Shown in pieces: positions 1 through 10,989 of a stretch of 61,495 nucleotides of DNA (within the stretch, counting starts at the first letter, position 1; each line of letters starts with the position of its first letter). The DNA comes from Microvirga zambiensis WSM3693 (GTDB lineage: Bacteria > Pseudomonadota > Alphaproteobacteria > Rhizobiales > Beijerinckiaceae). The stretch is from the NCBI RefSeq assembly GCF_016735695.1, contig NZ_JAERQD010000039.1:1-61495 (forward strand), written 5' to 3'. The notes under the pieces were generated by a model. The model saw nothing but the letters and a program-made list of their open reading frames with translations. It had not been told where the DNA came from and did not search any database. A program made the translations under genes and the position numbers.

Positions 1-43
1 CCAGGTTCACCAAAATGAATCACACCCATCCCGGTCCGAGAAA

Positions 44-200
44 TCACGAAAGAGTCAGACCTTCAGGGACTTGGTATAATAAGGCACTTAGCATGTCACT
101 CATGTGAGAAGCTTCAGATTTGGGGAGGACCTGATGGGCGGCAAGCCCTCTCGGCGGCCACAGCGACAACAATATCTTCTCGGCATTTGTCGCAGAGCCA
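44..200 (-). pseudogene. 3' remnant of a paralogue of the 22747-23151 gene
   Basis: Read on the minus strand, this stretch gives a frame containing KILLSL, GLAAH and PKSEASHMSDMLSALL before a stop at 46-44. That matches the C-terminal third of the hypothetical protein at 22747-23151 (KVLLSL, GLATH, PKSEASHMRDVLSAVL). No start codon or N-terminal two thirds can be found upstream, so I read it as a truncated copy. The function of the family is unknown. Confidence 0.6.
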
Positions 201-1020
201 TCAGTAATTGTGTTCGGCCTATGCCTTCGGCGAGCTCTGGCGGCTTATGATGTTCAAAGGCAGTCACTTCGACCGCTCGGTGATTCTGCTATGTGTCCGG
301 TGGTATCTCGCTTACGGCCTGAGCCTCTTAAATCTCAAAGAGATGGTGGCCGGACGGGCCATCTTGGTCGATCACGTGACCATTCATAGACGGTCATCTG
401 GTACCCGCCGGAACCGCTGGAGCGATTCAATTCACGTAAGCGAACCGTCACCGGATGGTGGCACGTTGATGAGACAAACATCAGGGTCAGAGGCCAGTGG
501 CGATATCTCTTTCGAGCAATCAACAGCAACTCCGATACGGTAGATTTTAGTTCAGCGAGCGATGAATCTGACGGCCGCCAGGCGCATTCTATGCGAGGCT
601 CCCAAGCGGCATAGCCGGTCAGAGCGAATTTTCGGTGACGGCAGCCAGACGGACCGCGAGACCGTCCTGCTATGCGATACGACAGAGCGAATTCAAGATC
701 GATCGAGGCGAAAACTGAAGCCGATCCGGATCCTGCAAAGTGCCTACTTGAATAATCGCATCGAGCAGGATCAGCGCGCTGTCAAACGTCGAGTGCGGCC
801 AACGCTCGGATTCAAGTCGATGGCATCCGCTTGGGCAATCCTGAGCCGCATCGAGATGGTCCACATGATGCGCAAGGAATAGGCGAAGTACGACCCCAGT
901 TCGCCGCTATCCCGGCGACAGCCGCAGCACGCACCATCGCAAAGTCGCCTCACGTCACGCGAGACGACAATCCAACTTCTGGTTGCTTTCGGACCATTTG
1001 CCTCAAGTCTACTGCTGTGG
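201..1020. other. no recognisable gene
   Basis: About 800 bases with only short frames on both strands and no recognisable protein family or convincing ribosome binding site. It separates the remnant at the left edge from the monooxygenase operon and may be decayed sequence. Confidence 0.4.
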
Positions 1021-1025
1021 CGGTC

Positions 1026-1041
1026 GTTTCTTATAGCGAAC
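1026..1041. promoter_or_regulatory. possible degenerate GTTC-N8-GAAC operator
   Basis: GTTTCTTATAGCGAAC differs by one base in the fixed positions from the GTTC-N8-GAAC palindrome found five times in the sulfur island. It lies about 80 bases before the monooxygenase start and is followed seven bases later by a TTGACA hexamer. A one-mismatch match is expected many times by chance in a window this size, so only its position makes it worth noting. Confidence 0.3.
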
Positions 1042-1120
1042 GTGTCCGTTGACAAGGACCCAAACTAGCGTAGGTTTCGTCCGGTTTACAAAACAGATCG
1101 GGCCGACGGAGGGTCTAAGC

Positions 1121-2434
1121 TTGGCTAGAGAGGAAATGCATCTCGCGGGCTTTCTCATTGCCGGCCCCGTTGTCCATAGCCATAGTTTGTGGCGCAATCC
1201 AAAGCATGACGTGCCGTTCCTATCGGCGCGCTACTACATGGACATTGCTCAGACACTGGAACGAGGCAAATTCGACCTCGTCTTCTTCGCCGATCGGCTT
1301 GGAATCGCCGACCGCTTCGGGAATGATAAAACGATCGGAATTCGGTATGGCGATCAGGACTCAACCCGGATGGATCCGGTGCCCGTCCTCAGCGCCATAT
1401 CAGCTGTCACGGAACGGATCGGTTTAGGGGCCACCCGTTCTACCACCTATGACCTGCCGTACCACATCGCGCGCGAGTTCAGGACACTCGATCACCTCTC
1501 TGGCGGACGCGCCGCTTGGAACGTCGTCACGTCGATGAACGACGGAGAGGCGATGAATTTCGGCATCGAGAGCCATCTCGATCATGACCAGCGATACGAC
1601 CGCGCCGATGAATTCCTCGAGGTGACCTGTAAGCTTTGGGACAGCTGGGAGCCTGGCGCGCTCATCTTGGATGCCGAGAAGGGCATCTACGCCGATCCCG
1701 AGAAGGTCCACTACGTCAACTACAACGGCACATATCTAAAATCGCGCGGACCCCTCAATATCCCAGCCAGTCCGCAGGGACGACCCGTGATCATCCAGGC
1801 CGGCTCCTCCGATAGAGGACGAACCTTCGCAGCTAAATGGGCTGAAGTTATCTTCAACATTTCGCCCAGTACCGAGCTGATGCGCCGCTTTACCCAAAGC
1901 ATTCGTGAGGATTTGGCACAGGTTGGGCGCCCTGAGACCGCGTGCAAGGTTCTTCCTGCGGTGATGCCGTTCGTTGGCCAGACCGAGGCGGAAGCGCGTG
2001 AGAAGCGGGACGCCCATAACAGCCTTGTCGAACCCCTCGTGGGACTCTCAACGCTATCGGCCCATGCCAATGTGGATCTGTCGACGCTCGATCTGGATGC
2101 GCCCGTGAGCGAACTTCGCAGTTCCGGCACTCAGGGGAACATCGCCATGGTGTCACGCGTCGCCAAGGAAGAAGGCATGACTTTAAGGGATGCCGGGCGC
2201 CGATACGGCGAGAGTGTCATGGTCCCACAGCTCTGTGGCACGCCCAAACAGATCGCTGAAGAGCTCGCCGAAACCTTCCGGTCCGGTGCATCAGACGGCT
2301 TCGTGATCTCACCGGCCTTCCTGCCGGAATCCTTCACCGAGTTCGTGGATCTGGTTGTGCCTGAACTTCAGCGCCTCGGCGTCTACCGCAAGGACTACAA
2401 CGGCAGCACCCTTCGCAGCCATCTCGGAATCTAA
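1121..2434 (+). CDS. LLM-class flavin-dependent monooxygenase (NtaA/SnaA/DszA family)
   Basis: This is the oxygenase half of a two-component system that uses reduced flavin supplied by a separate reductase. The protein opens with MHLAGFLIAGPVVHSHSLWR and keeps the luciferase-like barrel features of the nitrilotriacetate/dibenzothiophene-sulfone/pristinamycin group, with a length (about 437 residues) normal for that family. I chose the TTG at 1121 because GGAGGG at 1108-1113 is ideally spaced; ATG 1136 is the alternative. The gene leads an operon with an ABC importer and a flavin reductase. The substrate cannot be read from sequence. Members attack C-N or C-S bonds, and the operator-like site upstream hints at organosulfur use, which is inference. 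Confidence 0.85.
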   Translation: MAREEMHLAGFLIAGPVVHSHSLWRNPKHDVPFLSARYYMDIAQTLERGKFDLVFFADRLGIADRFGNDKTIGIRYGDQDSTRMDPVPVLSAISAVTERIGLGATRSTTYDLPYHIAREFRTLDHLSGGRAAWNVVTSMNDGEAMNFGIESHLDHDQRYDRADEFLEVTCKLWDSWEPGALILDAEKGIYADPEKVHYVNYNGTYLKSRGPLNIPASPQGRPVIIQAGSSDRGRTFAAKWAEVIFNISPSTELMRRFTQSIREDLAQVGRPETACKVLPAVMPFVGQTEAEAREKRDAHNSLVEPLVGLSTLSAHANVDLSTLDLDAPVSELRSSGTQGNIAMVSRVAKEEGMTLRDAGRRYGESVMVPQLCGTPKQIAEELAETFRSGASDGFVISPAFLPESFTEFVDLVVPELQRLGVYRKDYNGSTLRSHLGI

Positions 2435-2523
2435 GCTCCTGTCAGCAGGAATGCTCCCGTTACCCATGCCGTGCCTCCGCCCGTGATTGGTCTCAGGCGT
2501 GCACAATCGGAAGGACATCAACG

Positions 2524-3669
2524 ATGCTGAAACACCTGAATCCCATTAAAGCCGCTGTTTTCAGCGGACTGGTCTTTGCCATCGGCAGCATTCTGACGCC
2601 ACCAGCGCAAGCACAAACGACAATTCCAGTCGGCATCTGTCAGAGCACGGCTCAAGGCCCTGCGAAGTTTGCCACCGCTCTCTGGAAAGGTGCCGAGCTC
2701 GTTCTCCAGTCCGCGAACGCTTCAGCGGGTACCGATAGTATCAAGCTTGAACCGGTTCCTGTCGATATTGGAAACAACGATCCGGCACAGGCCAGGCTCT
2801 CCTTCAATAAGGCCTTCCAGGTCAACAAGATCCAGGCCCTGATCTGCTGGGGCACCAACGTGATGGTGCAAAACGGCTCTCTGATCGACGAAGCGGGAGT
2901 TGCGGCCTTCACGACCTCCTCTGGCGTCAATGTGGTGAAAAGCTCAAAGCTGACCCAGCAGATCGAGGCGGTCACCACGCTCCAGTGTGCAGTGGCCGCA
3001 AAGCACGTCAAGGAGCGCTATCCGGACGTCAAGACCTTCGGCATCCTCTACGTGAACTATGAATTTGGTATCGAGATGCGCGACCAATGCGAAATCGAGT
3101 TCGGGAAAGTCGGCATCAAGCTCGTGGCTGCCGAAGGGCACCCCAATGCGCCTGCCGATCTCAGGGCACAAACCACCAAAATTCTCGAGGCCAAGCCGGA
3201 TGCCATCTACTTGGCGCCGATCGGTGGCGGCACGGTTCCCCTCGGCATTCGCGCCGGCCGTGAGCTCGGATTCAAGGGACTCTTCATCACCTATACGGCC
3301 GGCGACACACCCGATGTTTACAACCTCAAGCTGGCCGAAAACAACTTCTTCTTCGTGAGTCATGACGTGCCTGAAGGGGCGCCCCAGTCGGTGCACGAGG
3401 CCACCAAATCGTACGGCGGGTACGTCGGTATGGGCTATGATTTCGCTTGGATTGTGACCTCTCTGGCCCAGCAGCTAAAGCAGGAGGGCAAGGAGATCTC
3501 AGGTCGCAACCTGATCACGAAACTGCGCGAGCTCCAGACGGTCAAGACCCCGGTCAATGAGTACCGCTTCCTGCCCGATGGCAACACCGTGCGTCCTCTC
3601 GCCCTGTTCAGCGTCGCTGGCGGCGGCCGCAAGCTGGAGCAGAGCCTGACTCCAAGCCAGCTTCAATAA
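2524..3669 (+). CDS. ABC transporter substrate-binding protein, LivK/Peripla_BP_6 type
   Basis: This is a periplasmic solute receptor for the importer encoded downstream. A signal peptide is visible (MLKHLNPIKAAVF, hydrophobic core, cleavage near AQA-QTT at about residue 31). Two-lobed type I binding-fold segments follow, such as IQALICWGTNVMVQNG and KTFGILYVNYEFGIEM. A Shine-Dalgarno GGAAGGA precedes the ATG. The 381-residue length fits the family. Its place between a flavin monooxygenase and LivHMGF-type genes suggests that it binds the monooxygenase substrate or a precursor rather than an ordinary branched-chain amino acid, but the ligand is unknown. Confidence 0.85.
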   Translation: MLKHLNPIKAAVFSGLVFAIGSILTPPAQAQTTIPVGICQSTAQGPAKFATALWKGAELVLQSANASAGTDSIKLEPVPVDIGNNDPAQARLSFNKAFQVNKIQALICWGTNVMVQNGSLIDEAGVAAFTTSSGVNVVKSSKLTQQIEAVTTLQCAVAAKHVKERYPDVKTFGILYVNYEFGIEMRDQCEIEFGKVGIKLVAAEGHPNAPADLRAQTTKILEAKPDAIYLAPIGGGTVPLGIRAGRELGFKGLFITYTAGDTPDVYNLKLAENNFFFVSHDVPEGAPQSVHEATKSYGGYVGMGYDFAWIVTSLAQQLKQEGKEISGRNLITKLRELQTVKTPVNEYRFLPDGNTVRPLALFSVAGGGRKLEQSLTPSQLQ

Positions 3670-3686
3670 CACTGCGGACTGATGCT

Positions 3687-3717
3687 AACCGTGCCGGCGC
3701 AGGCTGGCACGGTTTTA
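3687..3717 (+). terminator. hairpin after the binding-protein gene
   Basis: AACCGTGCC and GGCACGGTT form a 9-bp perfect stem with a ten-base loop, followed by a short TTAT. It sits 17 bases past the binding-protein stop and before the permease gene. It probably acts as an attenuator or 3' stabiliser that raises binding-protein mRNA over the membrane components. Confidence 0.65.
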
Positions 3718-3774
3718 TGAGGTGTTGGCCGCAGCACTGACCAATCGCCACTTGAAGTGGCCTGGACCACCGGT

Positions 3775-4656
3775 ATGTCACTTGTCCCCTATCTCATCAA
3801 CGGAACTGCATTCGGGCTCAGCATTGCGCTGATTGCCTTGGCTCTCGCATTGATCTGGCGGACCGTCGGCATGATCGACTTCGGCCTCGCCGCCGTCTAT
3901 CTCATTACTGCCTATACGGCCCTGATCCTAAAGACCCAGTTGGAGTGGCCCTTCCTGTGGTGTGCTGCAGGGGCTCTGATTGTGGCGCCGCTTGCGAGCA
4001 TCGGAATTTACACCGCCGTGTACCGCCATTTCATCAAGCGCAATTCTGCTCTCTTCGTGCTCGTGCTGGTGGCCTTATGCCTGCACATTGCTGTCCAGCA
4101 TATCCTCGCCGCCACCATGTCGGCACAGAAGTTTTTTCTGATCGACGACATCATCCCGGGCTGGGAAATCGGCGGAACGCGCCTCAACGCGGTCCAGATC
4201 ACCAAAATGATCCTCAGCCTTGTCGCACTCGCCGGAGTGGCGTACTTCTGCCACCGCACGGGTCGCGGTAGAACTATCCTCGCCGTGGCCGACAACCGGA
4301 CCTTGGCCCAGGGTATCGGGATCAGCACGGACGCGACTTACCGCTGGACGTACGGGATTGCGGGTCTCATCGTCGGCGCAGCCGTCGTTCCGGAGATAGC
4401 CGAGAACGGTGTCGACCCGTATATAGCCACCACGCCGGTGTTTCTCGGGATGGCAGCCATCATTGTGGGTGGGCTTGCCACCTTTACCAGCCCCGTCCTT
4501 GCCGCAGTGCTCCTGGGCATTTGCTTCCACTTGGCTGTCTGGGGGTTCTCGTCCAGCTGGCAGGAGGTCGTGACCTACGCCATCGTCATCGCGGTCCTGC
4601 TCCTGCGGCCCCAAGGATTGTTCGGCAGCTTCAGCCCTGTGCGCCAGCGGGCCTGA
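3775..4656 (+). CDS. branched-chain amino acid-type ABC permease, LivH family
   Basis: Integral membrane permease of about 293 residues with multiple hydrophobic helices, opening with MSLVPYLINGTAFGLSIALIAL and continuing with ALIWRTVGMIDFGLAAVYL, the usual LivH layout. An upstream GTG at 3757 would add six residues; neither start has a good ribosome binding site, and ATG 3775 fits the family N-terminus better. It is followed 29 bases later by a fused second permease and ATPase. Together with the binding protein at 2524 it forms one importer in the cytoplasmic membrane. Confidence 0.8.
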   Translation: MSLVPYLINGTAFGLSIALIALALALIWRTVGMIDFGLAAVYLITAYTALILKTQLEWPFLWCAAGALIVAPLASIGIYTAVYRHFIKRNSALFVLVLVALCLHIAVQHILAATMSAQKFFLIDDIIPGWEIGGTRLNAVQITKMILSLVALAGVAYFCHRTGRGRTILAVADNRTLAQGIGISTDATYRWTYGIAGLIVGAAVVPEIAENGVDPYIATTPVFLGMAAIIVGGLATFTSPVLAAVLLGICFHLAVWGFSSSWQEVVTYAIVIAVLLLRPQGLFGSFSPVRQRA

Positions 4657-4685
4657 TTGGCAGCCAACCCGGCACGAGGAATTCC

Positions 4686-6508
<1,823 letters not shown>

Positions 6509-6509
<1 letters not shown>

Positions 6510-7213
6510 TGCTGAAGGTTGAGCAACTCGTCAGCGGCTATGGAACCGACCCGATCCTGCGCGGGGTGACCTTCGAGGTTCCCGACCGTTCCATTACTGC
6601 CGTCTTCGGCCACAATGGCGCGGGTAAGTCGTCATTGGTCCGGGCCCTGATCGGCCTCATCCCGGTCTGGGAGGGGCGTCTCGTCCTCGGCGGGCGTGAT
6701 CTCTCACCACTTTCCTCTCGTAGCCGCGTCGAGGCAGGAATTGCTGTGTCCTTTCAGGATGATTCCGTATTCCCGACCATGAGTGTCGAGAACAACTTGC
6801 GGCTGGGGGGACATGTTCGTCAGAGGGATAAGCGGTGGCTGAACGAGCGCCTCCGGCATGTCCTTGGCCTCTTTCCAAAGCTGGAGGGGCGCCTTCGGCA
6901 ACCCGCCTACACCTTGAGTGGCGGCGAGCGGCGTATGCTTTCAATCGGCATGGCGCTGATGACAGATCCCAAACTTATCATTCTGGACGAACCGTCAACA
7001 GGATTGTCGCCGGGGATGACGGAGTTCGTCTTTCATTCTGTCCGAGACCTTCGCGACAAACTTGGGAAATGCGTCGTTCTCATCGAGCAGAATGTGCAGC
7101 AAGCTCTGACAGTTGCGGACAAGGCAGTGGTCCTGAAAACCGGCACGATCATCTTTGATGGCCCAGCCGATACGCTCGCCAATGATGAGAGCGAACTAGT
7201 GATGCTGTTCTGA
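6509..7213 (+). CDS. ABC transporter ATPase, LivF family
   Basis: Second nucleotide-binding subunit of the importer, about 234 residues. Visible motifs are Walker A GHNGAGKSS near residue 34, LSGGERRML in the signature region, and Walker B LIILDEPSTGLSP. The Q-loop region reads SFQDDSVFP. The ATG overlaps the preceding TGA; GTG 6506 is an equal alternative one codon upstream. It completes a binding protein, LivH, LivM-LivG and LivF set that serves the monooxygenase operon. Confidence 0.85.
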
Positions 7214-7298
7214 AGCAATCATCCGCCGGTTCAGCAAGGGCATGCCAACAACCGGATTTGATGTGAACATCGAAGTTCTTGAGTTGAGATTGAAGCCC

Positions 7299-7876
7299 AT
7301 GAATGTAAGCGCCGAACGCTTTGAGAGCCCAATCTCCCGATCCGCAGAACTTACTCCTCAGGGTGTGGTACGACATCGGCAGACGAGTTCAAGCAGGCCA
7401 TGCGCCATTTGGCCGGAGGGGTGGCGATCATTGCAACCGAGCATGAAGGCAGCCGTGCAGGCCTCGCCGCAACAGCGGTCTGTTCAGTCTCCGCCGATCC
7501 GCCGACGATCCTGATTTGCATCAACTCCGGCGCGAGTGCTCACGAGCCTATTCACCAGAGCGGGTGTTTCTCCGTCAACCTGCTGGCCAGCGGCCACGAT
7601 GACATGGCGCGGCGGTTCTCAGGGGAGACTGGCGTAAAGGGCGACGAGCGCTTCGCGACGGGCCAATGGGCGCCGCTCGTTACTGGAGCTCCTGTTCTTG
7701 AGAGTGCCCTTGCAGGCTTTGATTGCAGGGTGACCGAGGTGGTAACAATGTCCACGCACACCGTGTTCTTCGGAACTGTGGTCGGAATCGTCACCAAGGC
7801 AGCCGCGAGGCCTTTGATCTATGCCCATGGGACCTACGGCACCTTCTCCCCTGAGGGGGCCGGTTTATGGTGGTAA
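7299..7876 (+). CDS. flavin reductase-like protein, apparently frameshifted
   Basis: From residue MRHLAGGVAIIATEHEG (ATG 7400) onward this is a clear FMN-binding split-barrel flavin reductase, the partner expected for the monooxygenase at 1121. The conserved lead-in (TSADEFKQA) is present just upstream in the same frame but has no start codon before a stop near 7319. The reading frame from ATG 7299 (MNVSAERFESP) ends in the wrong phase. Adding one base near 7367, for example G to GG, joins them into a normal protein of about 192 residues. Either the gene is disrupted, a shorter protein starts at 7400, or the assembly lacks one base. Flavin reductase identity of the main body is solid. Confidence 0.7.
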
Positions 7877-7982
7877 GGCTAGCGCTCAGAGTAGCGGCGC
7901 TGTTGTGACCGCATCCCATCTGACGACGATTACGCAGAACATCCGATCTAAGCTGCAATCAGCGACCATCTCAGCAGGATGA

Positions 7983-8267
7983 CGAACGTGCACCAGCTCG
8001 GGAGCCATCGATCTGATCGCGTTTACCAGCACGGCGCAGGTGCGTCGGCTTCAGGAGGTCGCGCGGAAATTTACCACGGCGTCCGCACTTGATGTGGCGA
8101 TGAACCGGATCGTCGTTGCTGCGATCGGCCCCGTTACCGCACAAGCCGTCGAGGAAGCTGGCTGGCCCGTAGGGGTGATGCCGCAGGACAGCTTCCACTT
8201 GAAGCCAATGATCGCTGCGCTGGGCAAAAGGCTGGCCGGAGAGGGCGGCCATACTCCTCTCACCTAA
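7983..8267 (+). pseudogene. C-terminal fragment of a uroporphyrinogen-III synthase-like gene
   Basis: The frame reads AIDLIAFTSTAQVRRLQEVA, then VVAAIGPVTAQAVEEAGW and MPQDSFHLKPMIAAL, the pattern of the C-terminal half of HemD-type uroporphyrinogen-III synthases. The N-terminal half is missing: a stop at 7980-7982 precedes the homologous part and no plausible start is found. A GTG at 8040 could open a 75-residue product, but that would lack half the active-site cleft, so a non-functional remnant is likelier. Confidence 0.6.
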
Positions 8268-8456
8268 AGTTCTTATGCAGTGCATGAACACTGCACCCGA
8301 CCGTTGCGTCTTGGTGCTCTCCACGCCACTGATCGGCGACATCTTCCATGGCGCTCCAACGCTCGATCAACTCTTCAGCGCCCGACCGAAAGACCTGATG
8401 CGGTATACTGGATTTGCCTCGGGCGCCGGTCTCGCGACCCTGCACCACTCGGGTGG

Positions 8457-8728
8457 CTACTCCTGCGTGTCGAAGAACTCGGTCACGGTGTATTCTTCCG
8501 GATTGTCACCCAGGCAAACGAAGTCCAGGTATTCCTCTGGCACGTCATCGAGGCTTCTGATCACTCGCGGCTTTTTCTCTCCGTCGACGTAAGGCAGCAG
8601 ACTCTCCTCATCGGCTTCACCGTGATCCTGCGCCTCCAACGTCTGGAGAAGGCTGTCCACATCCTCGCAAGGACAAAAATCGCAGTGGGCTCCCCATCCG
8701 CAGTGACGTTGAGACGGTATAGCTTCAT
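8457..8728 (-). pseudogene. acidic small protein of the three-gene module, copy 1, frameshifted
   Basis: This is a close paralogue of the 90-residue protein at 48962-49234. It begins MKLYRLNVTADGEPTAIFVLA, then loses frame. The second frame continues EDVDSLLQTLEAQDHGEADE, including EESLLPY and VIRSLDDVPEEYLDFVCL. The span is 272 bases, against 273 in the intact paralogue, and one extra G in CTTGCGAGG restores the full match. It is the third gene of a minus-strand module with 8854-9162 and 9246-9554. Function unknown; the intact form is strongly acidic. Confidence 0.7.
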
Positions 8729-8853
8729 GTGCTGCAAGCCCTTCTGCAATTGTTCAGTTCCTGCAAATGCTCAACAGGGAAGCTGATGGGGTTAGATCCG
8801 GGTTAAAGAGCCTGGCCATACCTGACGTCGACTCGGTGCGTTCGGCAGACCGA

Positions 8854-9162
8854 CTAATCGAACGCCGGTGTCGAAGCTATGGCCATCCCTCCACTCTGGT
8901 GCATCCAGGGGCTCATGGCGCCTGCAGCCGCTTCGACCTCGTGACGCTCAACCCAGATCCAGACTGCCAGATCAGCCTCGTGCGACCGGCGCGCCAGCCA
9001 ATAGCTCTCCGGCGAGCACCGGCACACCTCCGGGTAAGGCCGCAGGAACTCAACCACTGTCGCCATGGCATCGTTATAAGCGCAAAAGCCTTCACCCGCG
9101 CAGCCACCATCCAGCGGCTGCCCGGACCGTCCGACGAGTTGCCATCGGACCCGATAGACCAT
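8854..9162 (-). CDS. hypothetical protein of the three-gene module, copy 1
   Basis: About 102 residues from MVYRVRWQLVGRSG. It is paralogous to 49353-49706, sharing GRSGQPLD, GEG-CAY, a CRC motif, ESYW-ARRS and ADLAVW-W-ERH. Four conserved cysteines (one before GEG, one in CAY, two in CRC) could bind a metal or form disulfides; this is inference. It lies between an HTH gene and a small acidic gene on the same strand, an order repeated at 49-50 kb. I do not recognise the family. The start follows the paralogue; upstream in-frame ATG 9216 is less likely. Confidence 0.6.
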   Translation of the reverse strand: MVYRVRWQLVGRSGQPLDGGCAGEGFCAYNDAMATVVEFLRPYPEVCRCSPESYWLARRSHEADLAVWIWVERHEVEAAAGAMSPWMHQSGGMAIASTPAFD

Positions 9163-9245
9163 TAGGAGCTCCCAGGCATCACGAGGCTTAAATTGGCATA
9201 CCTTTCTGTCTTCCAACAGAGCTGACGCAATTGGCGACCACTGGA

Positions 9246-9554
9246 TTAGAGATCGTTGTCGCTCGTCAGCTGGTTGGGCCTCAGGCCCTCGTCAGGTGGC
9301 CCAAAGCTACGCAAGCGAACGCCCGGCCCGTCACCTCCTGCTGCCTCGAGAAAGATCACACCCTGATCCTCCAGGGCAACCCGGATGGCAGCGACAGCGG
9401 CTGCGGAGGCACCCAGTTCATCATCTGCCTCAGCTCGCTTGATGGTCGGCAGGGACAGACACGCGCGTCCAGCGAGCTCAGTCTGGGATAATCCGAGGAG
9501 CGCTCGTCCGGCGCGAAGCTGTGCCGGGATGATGGGTCTCTCGTACATCACCAT
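9246..9554 (-). CDS. XRE-type helix-turn-helix protein, module copy 1
   Basis: A 102-residue DNA-binding protein. Residues about 12-40 form the HTH (RAGRALLGLSQTELAGRACL, then TIKRAEA). An alanine-rich helix and the ending GDGPGVRLRSFGPPDEGLRP follow. It is paralogous to 49796-50098. It is the first gene of the minus-strand three-gene module and probably regulates it, judging from position. ATG 9554 and ATG 9548 are both possible starts; AAGGATC lies just upstream. Confidence 0.7.
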   Translation of the reverse strand: MVMYERPIIPAQLRAGRALLGLSQTELAGRACLSLPTIKRAEADDELGASAAAVAAIRVALEDQGVIFLEAAGGDGPGVRLRSFGPPDEGLRPNQLTSDNDL

Positions 9555-9780
9555 GATCCTTCTGCGAATCCGAAGGCATCACCCTGGCGTAGCTATGCCA
9601 AGGCGTCACGAAAGGCTCTCCGGGCAAGAATAAAGGTAGGACGGAGGCGTCCAAAGTGCATGCTGAGGTGTTCGGATCGAGCAATCCGCGCTGCAAATTT
9701 GCACTGAACATAGACCGAGGTCCGCGTGGCCGTCGCTGCAGCGGATTTCTCGCAGGGCGAGACAGGTCAGGGGGTGCCGA

Positions 9781-9975
9781 TCAGAGCCCAAACGCCGCTG
9801 GAGCCGCTCCCCACAGCCACAGGGGCTTGCCAGGCGGCCGCGGCGTTCGCTCGCTTGAGCCGATCGGTACGATGATGGATGTCATTCCACCATAGATGAC
9901 AACGTAGCCTTGACGCCTGAGATCGCGCTCGGCCTCGTTCAAGGTTTCAAGGAATGGGCGGAGAAAGTTCAGCAT
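9781..9975 (-). CDS. small hypothetical protein
   Basis: A 64-residue frame starting MLNFLRPFLETLNEAERDL, preceded by GAGG five bases before the ATG. The first 25 residues look like an amphipathic helix, followed by a short hydrophobic stretch (YVVIYGGMTSIIVPIG) and a proline-rich tail. No family recognised. The ribosome binding site is the main support. Confidence 0.35.
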   Translation of the reverse strand: MLNFLRPFLETLNEAERDLRRQGYVVIYGGMTSIIVPIGSSERTPRPPGKPLWLWGAAPAAFGL

Positions 9976-10454
9976 GCCAGCCTCAGAACAGGAGAGTCGC
10001 TTCGGCTAAGCAAGATCTATGCCCGCAGGCACTGAACCCGGTGCCCGTGCGGAGAAGCGAAGGGGCTGTTCCTCAGAATCCCCTCGCCATCGATGACAAA
10101 CTGCGCTCTGGCAAGCCGATTTAGCGATCACCGAACCTGAGCAGCGATGATGCAAATACCCGGCCAGCCGCCGTTCGCCCAATCCTGAAGCGACCTACGT
10201 CTGATTGAGGTTCGCCCGCTGATTGTGGCTCACGCCGTGCTTGTCTCGGCGGGCTGGGACGATGTCGAAACCCTCGATGCAATAATGGCAGGGTCAAGCC
10301 TTACGAACCTCGGACCAGCCATAGCCAGCCGCCGCTCCAGTGCCTTAGGGCACAACTCTGCCGAGATCACGGCCGGCTCGAGTTTTTCCTTGAGCCGGTC
10401 GGGTCGTTGAGGCTGAACGAGATGCCTTGCTCGTGCGGTGTTCGCTGCCAATGA
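9976..10454. other. no recognisable gene
   Basis: About 480 bases with only short open frames on either strand, none showing a recognisable family or a good ribosome binding site. Confidence 0.35.
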
Positions 10455-10676
10455 TCAGCGTTGCTTTTCGTCCCGATTCTGATCTGAACCTTGCGGATTC
10501 CGACCTTGGTTCTGTTGTTCCTGCTGCTTCCGATCCTGGCCGCTCTGGTTCTGCTGATCCCGAGGTTGGCCCTGGTTCTTCTGATCCGCGCCCTGAGCGT
10601 TCCGGCCCTGGTTGTTCTGGCTTTGTTGATTTCGATCCTGGCCCTGATTGCCTTGGTCTTGCTGACGGTTCGTCAT
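10455..10676 (-). CDS. Q/N-rich, fully disordered small protein
   Basis: A 73-residue protein made almost only of Q, N, G, R, D, K, S, A and P. By hand count it has 25 glutamines and 11 asparagines, and it lacks I, L, V, F, Y, W, C and H. Irregular repeats of NQG, DRNQQ and GRNPQG types run through it. AGGAGA lies about six bases before the ATG, strong support that it is translated. No signal peptide or membrane segment is present. Such extreme composition suggests an intrinsically disordered, hydration-type or condensate-forming protein, which is inference. Function unknown. Confidence 0.6.
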   Translation of the reverse strand: MTNRQQDQGNQGQDRNQQSQNNQGRNAQGADQKNQGQPRDQQNQSGQDRKQQEQQNQGRNPQGSDQNRDEKQR

Positions 10677-10775
10677 GGCGTGTCTCCTATCGCCGACGCC
10701 TCTGCAACGCGGCAGACGCCTCGCCCGCGGACCTTCGCGCCGAAGTAAGTGGCAAGCAAGCCTAAATTTTCATCT

Positions 10776-10800
10776 GGAACGTGTGGCTTGCATAAGCGTT
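10776..10800 (+). promoter_or_regulatory. EcfG-type general stress promoter candidate
   Basis: GGAAC at 10776-10780, 16 bases, then CGTT at 10797-10800 match the alphaproteobacterial EcfG consensus GGAAC-N16/17-CGTT. It points toward the Anbu gene at 10990, leaving a leader of about 180 bases. Assignment to stress control rests on the motif alone. Confidence 0.5.
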
Positions 10801-10989
10801 ATAAGAGCCCTCGTTTGGCATGAATGCTTCAGCTTACAGCGAGAATGCGTAACTCCCGTACAGTTTAGCTTGTTGGTCTTCTTGTGCCAATAAGCTTCGA
10901 GAGCGCCGGATCCCTGGGCAGACACTTGTTGCATGACAGGACCAAGCTCGGCATTCTCCGATCACTGGTGATACAGATGGGGGCCGTCG

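Noticed and set aside
208..882. Two plus-strand open frames of about 110 residues near the left edge
   Set aside because: No family resemblance, no ribosome binding site, and open frames also on the other strand, as expected by chance in GC-rich DNA.
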